From an uncultured Eubacteriales bacterium (lineage in GTDB: Bacteria > Bacillota > Clostridia > Oscillospirales > Acutalibacteraceae), in the NCBI GenBank assembly GCA_934615635.1, contig CAKTTT010000031.1, forward strand, positions 1 through 17,205: a DNA stretch of 17,205 nt. Direction: 5' to 3'. Positions 6,609-13,126 of this stretch are shown here, in pieces; the stretch's first letter is position 1, and each line of letters starts with the position of its first letter. The position numbers and the translations under genes are program-made. Below the pieces are notes generated by a model. It was not told the origin of the DNA. It saw only the letters and a program-made list of their open reading frames with translations, and ran no database searches.

Positions 6609-9020
6609 ATGCGGTACGATCCGTCGACAATCGAAAAAAAGTGGCAGAAAATATGGGAAGAGGAGAATACCTTCGCCGCTTCCGAGGACCGGGAGAAGCC
6701 GAAATTCTACGCGCTGGTGGAATTCCCCTATCCCTCCGGCCAGGGGCTTCATGTGGGCCATCCCCGCTCCTATACCGCGCTGGACGTTATCGCCCGCAAG
6801 CGCCGGCTCCAGGGCTACAACGTGCTGTATCCCATGGGCTGGGACGCCTTTGGCCTGCCTACGGAGAATTTCGCCATTAAAAACCATATCCATCCGGAGA
6901 TTGTGACGAAAAACAACGTGGCCCGGTTCAAGAGCCAGCTTCAGGCGCTGGGCCTTTCCTTCGATTGGACCCGGGAGATCAACACCACCGACCCGGACTA
7001 CTATAAATGGACCCAGTGGATTTTCCTGCAGCTTTACAAGCACGGGCTGGCCTACAAAAAGGAGATGGCGGTCAACTGGTGTACCTCCTGCAAATGCGTC
7101 CTCGCCAACGAGGAAGTGGTGGGCGGCGTCTGCGAGCGGTGCGGCGGCGAGGTGGTCCGCAAGGTCAAGAGCCAGTGGATGCTGAAGATTACTGAATACG
7201 CCCAGCGGCTGATCGACGACCTGAGCCTGGTGGATTACCCCGAGCGGGTTCGGGCGCAGCAGATCCACTGGATCGGCCGCTCCACCGGCGCCCAGGTGCG
7301 CTTCGAAACCACAATCGGGGATCCGGTGGAAATCTATACCACCCGGCCGGACACCCTGTTCGGCGCGACCTACATGGTCATGTCGCCGGAGCATCCGCTG
7401 CTGGAAAAATGGGCCGGCGTGATCCGGAACATGGATGCGGTCCGGGCGTATCAGGCCGAGGCGGCGAAAAAATCCGACTTCGAGCGCACGGAGATGGCCA
7501 AGGACAAGACCGGCGTGCGGCTGGAGGGTGTGGAAGCGGTCAACCCGGTCAACGGGGAGCATATCCCGATTTTCCTTTCGGATTACGTGCTGGTATCCTA
7601 CGGCACCGGCGCCATTATGGCGGTTCCCGGCCACGATACCCGGGACTGGGAGTTCGCCAAAAAATTCGGTTTGCCCATCATCGAGGTGGTGAAGGGCGGC
7701 GACGTGGAGAAGGAGGCTTTCACCGACTGCGCCACCGGCGTGATGGTGAATTCCGGCTTCCTGGACGGTCTGCCGGTGGAGGAGGCCAAGAAAACCATCA
7801 CCTCCTGGCTGGCGGAGAAGGGCATCGGGGAGAGCAAGGTCAACTTCAAGCTGCGGGACTGGGTGTTCTCCCGTCAGCGGTATTGGGGAGAGCCCATCCC
7901 CATCGTCATCTGCCCCCATTGCGGCTATGTGCCGGTGCCGGAGGAGGAACTGCCCATCCGCCTGCCCATGGTGGAGAGCTACGAGCCCACCGACAACGGG
8001 GAATCCCCTCTGGCCGCCATCGAGGATTGGGTGAACGTGCCCTGCCCTCACTGCGGCGCTCCCGCCAAGCGGGAAACCGACACCATGCCCCAGTGGGGCG
8101 GTTCCTCCTGGTATTTCCTGCGGTATGCCGATCCTCACAACGACAAGGAGCTGGCCTCCAAGGAAAAACTGGATTACTGGATGCCGGTGGATTGGTACAA
8201 CGGCGGCATGGAGCACACCACCCTGCATCTGCTCTACAGCCGGTTCTGGCATAAATTCCTGTACGATATCGGCGTGGTCCCCACCCCGGAGCCTTATGCC
8301 AAGCGCACCAGCCACGGCATGATCCTGGGGGAAAACGGGGAGAAGATGTCCAAGTCCCGGGGCAACGTGGTGAATCCCGACGACATTGTGCGGGAATACG
8401 GCGCGGATACCCTGCGGGTGTACGAGATGTTCATCGGCGACTTCGAAAAGGCCGCCCCCTGGTCCAGCGCCAGCATCCGGGGCAGCCGCCGTTTCCTGGA
8501 GCGGGTGTGGGCCTTGGGCGAAGCCCTGGTCCCCGGCCAGGGGATCCGGCCGGAGCTGGAGACCGCCGTGCACAAGACCATCCGCAAGGTGGGCGAGGAT
8601 GCGGAGAATCTCAAGTTCAACACCGCCATCGCCGCCATGATGTCGCTGCTCAACGACCTTGCCGCCGCGGGCGGCGCCACCCGGGAGGAATACCGGATCC
8701 TGTTGATCCTGCTCAATCCCTTCGCGCCCCATATGACGGAGGAGCTGTGGGAGCGGCTGGGCTACGGCGGCCAGTTGGCCCAGGCTCAGTGGCCCGCTTA
8801 CGATCCCGCCAAATGCGTGGAGGACCAGGTGGAAATCGCGGTCCAGGTCAACGGCAAGATCCGTACCCGGCTGCTGATTCCCGCCGCCGCCCAGGCGGAC
8901 GAGGCGCTGGCGGCGGCCAAGGCGGACGAAAAAATCGCCGCGGCGCTGGAGGGGATGCAGTTGGTAAAGGAGCTGTATGTTCCCGGCAAGCTGGTGAACC
9001 TGGTGGTTCGCCCCCGGTGA
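6609..9020 (+). CDS. leuS: Leucyl-tRNA synthetase
   Basis: This class I synthetase charges tRNA-Leu; at 803 residues it has the length of bacterial LeuRS. The HIGH motif is HVGH at 48-51 inside FPYPSGQGLHVGHPRSYT, and KMSKS is at 579-583. A zinc-type knuckle is formed by Cys158, Cys161, Cys175 and Cys178, and a second Cys set (CPHCG twice) lies in the insertion near residues 435-485. The editing domain is marked by TTRPDTLFGATY and GTGAIMAVPGHDTRD. The anticodon-binding and C-terminal domains are complete, ending in VKELYVPGKLVNLVVRPR. The start follows AGGAGGAA just upstream. No T-box leader was seen, so it appears to depend on upstream operon transcription. No clear terminator separates its stop from the rpsU promoter 53 bases later. 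Confidence 0.98.
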   Translation: MRYDPSTIEKKWQKIWEEENTFAASEDREKPKFYALVEFPYPSGQGLHVGHPRSYTALDVIARKRRLQGYNVLYPMGWDAFGLPTENFAIKNHIHPEIVTKNNVARFKSQLQALGLSFDWTREINTTDPDYYKWTQWIFLQLYKHGLAYKKEMAVNWCTSCKCVLANEEVVGGVCERCGGEVVRKVKSQWMLKITEYAQRLIDDLSLVDYPERVRAQQIHWIGRSTGAQVRFETTIGDPVEIYTTRPDTLFGATYMVMSPEHPLLEKWAGVIRNMDAVRAYQAEAAKKSDFERTEMAKDKTGVRLEGVEAVNPVNGEHIPIFLSDYVLVSYGTGAIMAVPGHDTRDWEFAKKFGLPIIEVVKGGDVEKEAFTDCATGVMVNSGFLDGLPVEEAKKTITSWLAEKGIGESKVNFKLRDWVFSRQRYWGEPIPIVICPHCGYVPVPEEELPIRLPMVESYEPTDNGESPLAAIEDWVNVPCPHCGAPAKRETDTMPQWGGSSWYFLRYADPHNDKELASKEKLDYWMPVDWYNGGMEHTTLHLLYSRFWHKFLYDIGVVPTPEPYAKRTSHGMILGENGEKMSKSRGNVVNPDDIVREYGADTLRVYEMFIGDFEKAAPWSSASIRGSRRFLERVWALGEALVPGQGIRPELETAVHKTIRKVGEDAENLKFNTAIAAMMSLLNDLAAAGGATREEYRILLILLNPFAPHMTEELWERLGYGGQLAQAQWPAYDPAKCVEDQVEIAVQVNGKIRTRLLIPAAAQADEALAAAKADEKIAAALEGMQLVKELYVPGKLVNLVVRPR

Positions 9021-9072
9021 CCGCTTTGTCCGGCATTCCGGCGGAAGTTTGCACCAATTTAACAGAAACCTC

Positions 9073-9101
9073 TTGACTATCCGGCCCGGGTGCTGTATAA
9101 T
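9073..9101 (+). promoter_or_regulatory. rpsU promoter
   Basis: TTGACT at 9073-9078 and TATAAT at 9096-9101 are separated by exactly 17 bases, a near-consensus sigma-A-type promoter. Transcription would start near 9108, giving a leader of about 53 bases for rpsU. This makes rpsU independent of leuS. Confidence 0.85.
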
Positions 9102-9160
9102 AAGGCCTGCGTAATTTCAAAATTAAGCCCCTGCTATCAGGCGGAGGGAGGGAATATGGT

Positions 9161-9337
9161 ATGTCAGAAGTTCATGTGAAGGAAAATGAATCCCTGGACA
9201 GCGCGCTGCGCAGATGGAAGAAGTCCTGCGCCCGGTCCGGCGTTCTCGCCGAAGTGCGCAAAAGAGAGCACTATGAAAAACCTTCCGTACGCCGCAAGAA
9301 GAAATCGGAAGCCGCTCGTAAAAGAAAGTTCAAATAA
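9161..9337 (+). CDS. rpsU: 30S ribosomal protein S21
   Basis: This 58-residue, very basic protein is S21 of the small ribosomal subunit, which helps initiation on mRNA. It begins MSEVHVKENESLDSALRRWK and continues with a KSCARSGVLAEVRKREHYEKP segment typical of S21, then a Lys/Arg-rich tail ending in RKRKFK. The ATG at 9161 follows a GGAGGGAGG ribosome binding site at about 9143-9151; another ATG at 9156 is out of frame. It is monocistronic: a strong promoter lies upstream and a hairpin terminator starts about 12 bases after the stop. In many Clostridia and Bacillus rpsU neighbours yqeY; no yqeY is present here. Confidence 0.96.
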   Translation: MSEVHVKENESLDSALRRWKKSCARSGVLAEVRKREHYEKPSVRRKKKSEAARKRKFK

Positions 9338-9346
9338 GGACACTTA

Positions 9347-9393
9347 AGAGGGTGCTGCAAAATGCGGAAGAAAGCATTTTGCAGCACCCTTTT
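9347..9393 (+). terminator. Rho-independent terminator of rpsU, possibly bidirectional
   Basis: GGGTGCTGCAAAATGC (9350-9365) pairs perfectly over 16 bases with GCATTTTGCAGCACCC (9374-9389), with an 8-base loop, followed by TTTT. Additional A-T pairs extend the base of the stem. It also lies just past the stop of the minus-strand gene ending at 9410, so it may serve both transcripts, although the T run is better on the + strand. Confidence 0.9.
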
Positions 9394-9409
9394 CCTCAGA
9401 ATGGCGGAT

Positions 9410-9700
9410 TCATGCTTGTCGGATGGCGTCCATCCATTGGAGCAGATAGAAACAGTCCCGGAAGGCTTGCTGGTAAATCCACTCCTCCCGCAGCCCGCCC
9501 TTTTGGTTTTCCGAATCCTCAAAACGGAAGATCAGATGCCGGCTGTCCTCTCCTAATCGCTCTTTAATGTCGTTAAAAAGTTCCGCGCTCCGCTGGGATA
9601 TCGCCTGATACTCCGGATCGCTTTCCGCGTGCCGGACAACCGCCCGGGAGGAGGATTCACAGCAGGCTTGGTAAAACCATTGACGAAAAATGTCCTTCAT
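9410..9700 (-). CDS. Small helical protein of unknown function
   Basis: This 96-residue minus-strand protein begins MKDIFRQWFYQACCESSSR and is predicted mostly helical and charged, with DPEYQAISQRSAELFNDIKERL in the middle and an aromatic end (DCFYLLQWMDAIRQA). Its layout, an N-terminal short helix, then D-EY-x-x-S and a final F/Y-rich helix, resembles small Clostridia proteins grouped as DUF6809, but I am not sure of that match. The start has a strong ribosome binding site: on the minus strand AAGGAAGGAG lies about eight bases upstream. It is 145 bases downstream of the ribbon-helix-helix gene on the same strand and converges with rpsU. A possible own promoter is listed separately. Function unknown. 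Confidence 0.68.
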   Translation of the reverse strand: MKDIFRQWFYQACCESSSRAVVRHAESDPEYQAISQRSAELFNDIKERLGEDSRHLIFRFEDSENQKGGLREEWIYQQAFRDCFYLLQWMDAIRQA

Positions 9701-9758
9701 TTCTACAGGCTCCTTCCTTTATACGTGCCGAAGCCCTTGAAAAGTATCTCTGCGCATG

Positions 9759-9787
9759 GTAATATATTTACGCGGATGCTGTTTCAA
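9759..9787 (-). promoter_or_regulatory. Possible promoter of the 96-residue protein
   Basis: On the minus strand TTGAAA (9782-9787) is followed after 17 bases by TATTAC (9759-9764); TATATT at 9761-9766 with a 15-base spacer is an alternative. The elements are only moderately close to consensus, so this is a candidate. Confidence 0.4.
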
Positions 9788-9804
9788 CGGCGTCGGCAGG
9801 TGGG

Positions 9805-9841
9805 GAAGCGGTGTCGTTCTTGAGGGAGAGGGCACCGCTTC
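9805..9841. repeat. Inverted repeat after the ribbon-helix-helix gene
   Basis: GAAGCGGTG (9805-9813) and CACCGCTTC (9833-9841) form a perfect 9-bp inverted repeat with a 19-base loop, just beyond the minus-strand stop at 9846. No T run follows on the minus strand, so it could be a 3' stabilising stem or a weak terminator. Confidence 0.4.
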
Positions 9842-9845
9842 TTTC

Positions 9846-10013
9846 TTAATGGTCCTCCTTCAGCTTCAGGATAGCCCGGCGCACCCCTTCGGCCTGCGTG
9901 ATCTGGTGCTTTTCACAATAGTCGTCCAGAATTTTTTTCACACTGTTTTCCACTCTGGCGGTGACCCGGCTATCTTTGGGACTGTCGGTGGGACGTCCTC
10001 TCTTGGCCGCCAA
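9846..10013 (-). CDS. Ribbon-helix-helix (CopG/MetJ-type) DNA-binding protein
   Basis: This 55-residue minus-strand protein starts at TTG and reads MAAKRGRPTDSPKDSRVTAR followed by VENSVKKILDDYCEKHQITQ and AEGVRRAILKLKEDH. The basic N-terminal arm (KRGRPT), a short beta strand (SRVTARV), a first helix (SVKKILDDYCEKH) and a second helix after the turn QITQAE are the ribbon-helix-helix pattern of small dimeric repressors. The TTG start is chosen because a perfect AAGGAGGTGA lies seven bases upstream on the minus strand (cctcct at 10021-10026 on the + strand) and no in-frame ATG or GTG is available. It has its own strong promoter. It is likely autoregulatory and may control the 96-residue protein downstream; that is inference. 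Its short length and TTG start make it easy to overlook. Confidence 0.85.
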   Translation of the reverse strand: MAAKRGRPTDSPKDSRVTARVENSVKKILDDYCEKHQITQAEGVRRAILKLKEDH

Positions 10014-10033
10014 TGCTTCACCTCCTTTTTGTC

Positions 10034-10057
10034 TAACATAAATATATAATTTTGTTA
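10034..10057. promoter_or_regulatory. Imperfect palindrome over the -10 of the ribbon-helix-helix promoter
   Basis: TAACA at 10034-10038 and TGTTA at 10053-10057 are inverted arms of a 24-bp, AT-rich imperfect palindrome centred on the -10 element. This is a suitable place and size for an operator of the ribbon-helix-helix dimer encoded just downstream; binding is inferred. Confidence 0.35.
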
Positions 10058-10069
10058 CCCAAAAGTCAA
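10041..10069 (-). promoter_or_regulatory. Promoter of the ribbon-helix-helix gene
   Basis: On the minus strand TTGACT (10064-10069) and TATATT (10041-10046) are spaced by 17 bases, close to the sigma-A consensus. The predicted start of transcription lies just upstream of the AGGAGG site. Confidence 0.8.
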
Positions 10070-10095
10070 TTGGTTTTCGGAAAAAGCGCGTGAAG

Positions 10096-10111
10096 TTGAT
10101 TCACAAATCAA
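10096..10111. repeat. Short perfect inverted repeat upstream of yqeG
   Basis: TTGATT (10096-10101) and AATCAA (10106-10111) are separated by CACA. It lies in the 197-base region between the ribbon-helix-helix gene and the yqeG-type gene, where I found no convincing + strand promoter. It could be a protein-binding site; the length also permits chance. Confidence 0.25.
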
Positions 10112-10210
10112 AAGACGATGGGAGATGAGGCGACTCGGCTCCCGTCATGCAACAGAAGGCGGAGGAAAACTCGTATCGCCAACAATGCCGCTGGATGAAA
10201 GGAACCGCTT

Positions 10211-10708
10211 ATGTCCATTTTCGCTCCTGATCTGTACCGCGACCGTCTCACCGCTATCACCCCCGGCGACCTGGATGCGCTGGGGGTGAAGGGCCTGTTT
10301 CTCGATGTGGACAACACCCTCACCCGGCATCGCAGCCAATATCTGGATCCGGATGTGGAGATCTGGCTGGCGGAGATGCAGGCGGCGGGCTACGCCCTGA
10401 CGGTGGTGTCCAACAGCGATCCCGGCCGGGTGCGGCCCTTTGCCCAGCGGATCGGGCTGCGCTGCATCTCCTTTTCCTGCAAGCCCGCCCCCTTCGGCTT
10501 CTGGCGGGCGGCAAGACGGCTGGGCCTGCCGCTGAACCAATGCGCCGCGGTGGGCGATCAGGTTTTCACCGATATTCTGGGCGCCCATGCGGCGGGGGTG
10601 AAATCCATCCAGGTCATGCCCATCGAGCTGGAAACCGGCAAGCCGTTGATGCAGCTCAAACGGCGCATAGAAAAGCGGATTATCGCCAAACATAAACAGG
10701 ACGACTGA
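10211..10708 (+). CDS. yqeG: YqeG family HAD IIIA-type phosphatase
   Basis: This 165-residue cytoplasmic protein belongs to the HAD superfamily. The nucleophile motif LFLDVDNTLT has Asp32 and Asp34, motif II is VVSNSD with Ser67, Lys91 (CKPAPFGF) fits motif III, and GDQVFTDILGA carries Asp116 and Asp121 of motif IV. This is the YqeG pattern, related to mitochondrial phosphatidylglycerolphosphate phosphatase GEP4, so a phosphatidylglycerophosphate phosphatase role is possible but not shown by the sequence. In Bacillus yqeG heads the cluster with yqeI, nadD, yqeK and rsfS; here it lies a few genes downstream of those relatives. The ATG follows AAAGGA at 10198-10203. The next gene begins about 90 bases later. 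Confidence 0.9.
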   Translation: MSIFAPDLYRDRLTAITPGDLDALGVKGLFLDVDNTLTRHRSQYLDPDVEIWLAEMQAAGYALTVVSNSDPGRVRPFAQRIGLRCISFSCKPAPFGFWRAARRLGLPLNQCAAVGDQVFTDILGAHAAGVKSIQVMPIELETGKPLMQLKRRIEKRIIAKHKQDD

Positions 10709-10759
10709 AGAGCCGACTGGAGGGTCGACAGAAGTGTCGACAGAAATGTCGGACAAAAC
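10700..10759 (+). repeat. Degenerate tandem 12-bp repeats
   Basis: Five successive 12-base units begin at 10700, 10712, 10724, 10736 and 10748. The third and fourth are GTCGACAGAAGT and GTCGACAGAAAT, differing at one base; the others keep G-x-CGAC-like starts with purine-rich ends. The array covers the last bases of yqeG, the gap and the possible extended start of the next gene. Confidence 0.55.
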
Positions 10760-10796
10760 AAAGCCGCCGAAAGCCGGCGGCAAAGGGGGAATCCAT

Positions 10797-11648
10797 ATGC
10801 CGCCGATTTTCGGCCCGGCGGGCAGCAGCGCCTCGTTTCACGCCGAGGGAAACAAAACCACCCTGCAGATGTTCGCCTGGCTGCGGGGGCGCGGGCTGGA
10901 CGCCTTCGAATACCAGTGCGGACGGGGCGTGCGGGTGTCGGAGGAAGCTGCCGCGGCGATCAAGCGGGAGGCGGAGGCCAACGGCATCGCCGTGTCCCTC
11001 CACGCGCCCTATTATATCTCCCTGGCTTCCGCCGATGAAGAGAAGCGGCTGAACAGCCTGCGGTATATCCACGACAGCGCTCTGGCGGTCAGCCGGATGG
11101 GCGGGGACCGGATTGTGGTTCATCCCGGCGGGCTGGGCGGCCTGAGCCGTCCGGAGGCGGCCGCCAAGGCGGCGCAGACCCTGCGCATGGCCCAGCGGAC
11201 GCTGGATGAGGCGGGGTTGTCCCATGTCCACATCTGTCCCGAGACCATGGGCAAGCTCAACCAGTTGGGAGATCTGGAGGAGGTGCTGGGCTTCTGCGAG
11301 CTGGACGAGCGGTTTACTCCCTGCATCGATTTTGGGCATCTCAACAGCCGCACCCACGGCGGCCTGGAGGAGCCGGGCGCTTATGAGGCGGTGCTGGACG
11401 CCATATCCAACCGGCTGGGGGAGGAACGGGGGAAACACTTTCATATGCATTTCTCAAAAATCGAGTATTCCGCGGGCGGGGAAAAGGTCCATCTCACCTT
11501 TGAAAGCGCCGCGTTCGGGCCGGATCCCGCGCCGCTGATGGCCCTGCTGGCCCGGCGGGGGCTGGAGCCGGTATGCATCTGCGAGTCGGCCGGCACCCAG
11601 GCGGAGGATGCGGCGGAGATGAAGCGGCTGTATAGGGAGAGCATGTGA
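10797..11648 (+). CDS. Endonuclease IV-like TIM-barrel protein
   Basis: This 283-residue protein has the metal-ligand pattern of AP endonuclease family 2 (endonuclease IV, Nfo): His69 (SLHAPY), His109 (VVHPGG), Glu149 (CPETMGK), Asp178 and His181 (CIDFGHLN), His216/His218 (HFHMHFS), His232 and Glu263 (CICES). The Asp of the Nfo D-x-H pair appears to be Lys230 here, so the third metal site may be altered. Endonuclease IV cuts DNA at abasic sites, but related barrels are sugar isomerases, so the substrate is uncertain. I chose the ATG at 10797 (MPPIFGPAGS) with AAAGGGGGA just upstream. Starts at GTG 10734 and ATG 10746 are in frame but would add a Lys/Gly-rich low-complexity tail derived partly from the 12-bp repeats. 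Its stop is one base from the convergent amidase gene. Confidence 0.85.
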   Translation: MPPIFGPAGSSASFHAEGNKTTLQMFAWLRGRGLDAFEYQCGRGVRVSEEAAAAIKREAEANGIAVSLHAPYYISLASADEEKRLNSLRYIHDSALAVSRMGGDRIVVHPGGLGGLSRPEAAAKAAQTLRMAQRTLDEAGLSHVHICPETMGKLNQLGDLEEVLGFCELDERFTPCIDFGHLNSRTHGGLEEPGAYEAVLDAISNRLGEERGKHFHMHFSKIEYSAGGEKVHLTFESAAFGPDPAPLMALLARRGLEPVCICESAGTQAEDAAEMKRLYRESM

Positions 11649-11649
11649 T

Positions 11650-12357
11650 TCAGCCCTCCGGCAGCCCCAGCCGGGCCCACTCGAACAGCTCCCCCGGATC
11701 CTGCTTGCGGTCGGGGGCGTATTCGTCGTGCCCCACCACCTGCCGGCGGTTCAGTGCGATGCCGGGATGCCGGGCGGCGATCTCCCGGATCAAGGCGGAC
11801 AGGGAGGCGTATTGGGCGTCGGTGTAGCCGATGATCCCCGGCGGGAGGCTGTCGTAAACCTCGCCGCTGATGTACGCTGCCATTTCCTCCCTGGTACCCA
11901 TGGCCAGCAGCTCGATGCCCACCGAATGATCGTTGAGCTGGTCGTCCAGCTCCGGATAGCCGGGGAGGGAGCCTTTTCCCGCGTGGTAGGCGGCCCGTTC
12001 CTCCGGTACGAAGCGGTAGATGGTCCCCGACCGGTCGATCACATAATGGGAGGAAACCTCGTATTCCCGGAAGTTGGCCTCCGCATCCTCTATGCGGTAG
12101 GGATCCGCCGGATTATTCACCACATTGCTCATAAAATGAATCATAATATGGGTGATTTCCGCGCCCTTCCGGTCCCGGGAATAGGTGGTTCCCTCCAGGG
12201 GCAGCAAGCGGTTGACGACCGTCAGCGTTGGTGTCGGGACGGATCCCGAGGAGGCGGAGGGGAGGCCCTCCTCCCGGGAGGAAACCGGATTCTGCGGCGG
12301 GGCGCATCCGCTCAGGAGCAGCGCCAGCAGCAGCGCCGACAGCGCGGAACGTTTCAT
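11650..12357 (-). CDS. Lipoprotein N-acetylmuramoyl-L-alanine amidase (Amidase_2 type)
   Basis: This 235-residue protein is exported and lipid-anchored: a signal sequence MKRSALSALLLALLLSGC ends with the lipobox Cys at residue 18, followed by a Ser/Pro/Thr-rich linker to about 48. The catalytic domain is of the T7-lysozyme/PGRP type, a zinc amidase that cuts between muramic acid and L-Ala of peptidoglycan: HIMIHFMSN with His74, SSHYVIDRSGTIYRFV, AYHAGKG with His125, NDHSVGIELL and VVGHDEYAPDRKQDPG with His210 and Asp220. I chose the ATG at 12357 because of the signal peptide and a GAGGAGGGA site just upstream on the minus strand; an upstream in-frame extension to 12603 has no protein-like character and overlaps the promoter. 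It may act in wall turnover or germination. It is divergent from the XRE regulator gene. Confidence 0.92.
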   Translation of the reverse strand: MKRSALSALLLALLLSGCAPPQNPVSSREEGLPSASSGSVPTPTLTVVNRLLPLEGTTYSRDRKGAEITHIMIHFMSNVVNNPADPYRIEDAEANFREYEVSSHYVIDRSGTIYRFVPEERAAYHAGKGSLPGYPELDDQLNDHSVGIELLAMGTREEMAAYISGEVYDSLPPGIIGYTDAQYASLSALIREIAARHPGIALNRRQVVGHDEYAPDRKQDPGELFEWARLGLPEG

Positions 12358-12389
12358 GGAATCCCTCCTCTGGCGATTGTTCTGTCCAC

Positions 12390-12418
12390 AGTATAACACC
12401 CCTTCCGCCCCTATACAA
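12390..12418 (-). promoter_or_regulatory. Promoter of the amidase lipoprotein gene
   Basis: On the minus strand TTGTAT (12413-12418) and TATACT (12390-12395) are 17 bases apart. The -10 is close to consensus, the -35 moderate. The leader to the ATG at 12357 is about 25-30 bases and contains GAGGAGGGA. Confidence 0.6.
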
Positions 12419-12489
12419 GGCGGGGGTTGTCCGAAAATATCCCCCTGATCCCGCCGCAACCGGAGGTTGCCTCTGGCTGAAAAGCAGAA

Positions 12490-12523
12490 TGGGTGGCGCC
12501 CATCCGTCGGTTTTGCTAGGATG
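12490..12523 (+). promoter_or_regulatory. Possible promoter and operator of the XRE gene
   Basis: TGC followed by TAGGAT (12518-12523) resembles an extended -10 element without a good -35. The perfect inverted repeat ATGGG (12490-12494) and CCCAT (12500-12504) covers the -35 position and could be an autoregulatory operator. Both calls are tentative. Confidence 0.3.
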
Positions 12524-12552
12524 AAAGCAACAATGAAAAGGGGAGGCTGTCT

Positions 12553-13113
12553 ATGAACATCGAAATCGCCAATCGTCTGGTGCGGCTGCGCAAGGAGAAT
12601 CATCTTTCCCAGGAGGAGCTGGCGGCCCGCATCGGGGTCAGCCGTCAGGCGGTGTCCAAATGGGAGCGGGCGGAGGCTTCGCCGGATACGGATAATCTGA
12701 TCCTCCTGGCCCAGTTATACGGCCTGTCCCTGGATGAGCTGCTGCGTACCGGCGACACGCCGGAACCGCCGCCTCAGGAAGAAATCGTGCCGCTTCCGCC
12801 ACCGGAGAGTCTGCCGGTCCCTTACAGGAACAGGAGCTGCTGGCTGCGGTTTCCCTTTCCGGCGCTGGTGGTGATCGCCTACCTGCTGATGGGTTTCATC
12901 GGCCATTGGTGGCACCCGGGCTGGCTTGTATTTTGCTCCATTCCGTTGTATTATGCGTTTATAGGGGGGAACGGCCGGGACTGGGAGGGTGCTTTTCCCG
13001 TATTGATCGTGTTGATCTATCTGCTGCTGGGCTTTTTCGGCCACTGGTGGCATCCCGGCTGGCTGATTTTCCTGCTGATTCCCTTATATTATCTCTTGAA
13101 AGACAAACGATAA
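12553..13113 (+). CDS. XRE-family regulator with duplicated membrane module
   Basis: Residues 1-65 are a helix-turn-helix of the XRE/Cro type (RLVRLRKENHLSQEELAARI, then GVSRQAVSKWERAEASPDTD), a sequence-specific DNA-binding domain. A Pro/Glu-rich linker (67-90) leads to a membrane part made of two similar units: about 103-136 and 149-182, each with a hydrophobic helix (LLMGFIG or LLLGFFG), the motif HWWHPGW (118-124 and 164-170), another hydrophobic helix and PLYY. The units are 46 residues apart and differ at many synonymous sites, so the duplication is not recent. The ATG follows GGGGAGG at about 12540-12546. Membrane-tethered XRE proteins are known in Firmicutes; the ligand or signal is unknown. 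It is divergent from the amidase and ends 13 bases before aroQ. Confidence 0.88.
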   Translation: MNIEIANRLVRLRKENHLSQEELAARIGVSRQAVSKWERAEASPDTDNLILLAQLYGLSLDELLRTGDTPEPPPQEEIVPLPPPESLPVPYRNRSCWLRFPFPALVVIAYLLMGFIGHWWHPGWLVFCSIPLYYAFIGGNGRDWEGAFPVLIVLIYLLLGFFGHWWHPGWLIFLLIPLYYLLKDKR

Positions 13114-13126
13114 AGGACGGATGACG

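Noticed and set aside
5964..8732. A 922-codon open frame on the minus strand opposite leuS, rsfS and the LCP gene end
   Set aside because: It is antisense to three clearly conserved genes, shows no recognisable domain, is rich in Gly, His, Arg and Gln as expected from the reverse frame of GC-rich codons, and has no supporting start signal.
9025..9045. CCGG-CATT-CCGG stem after leuS as a terminator
   Set aside because: The stem is four pairs with no T run, so leuS read-through into rpsU cannot be excluded.
10700..10759. A CRISPR-like array
   Set aside because: The units are only 12 bases, contiguous and without spacers.
12358..12603. N-terminal extension of the amidase frame
   Set aside because: A signal peptide with lipobox and a good ribosome binding site begin at 12357, and the promoter lies inside the extension.
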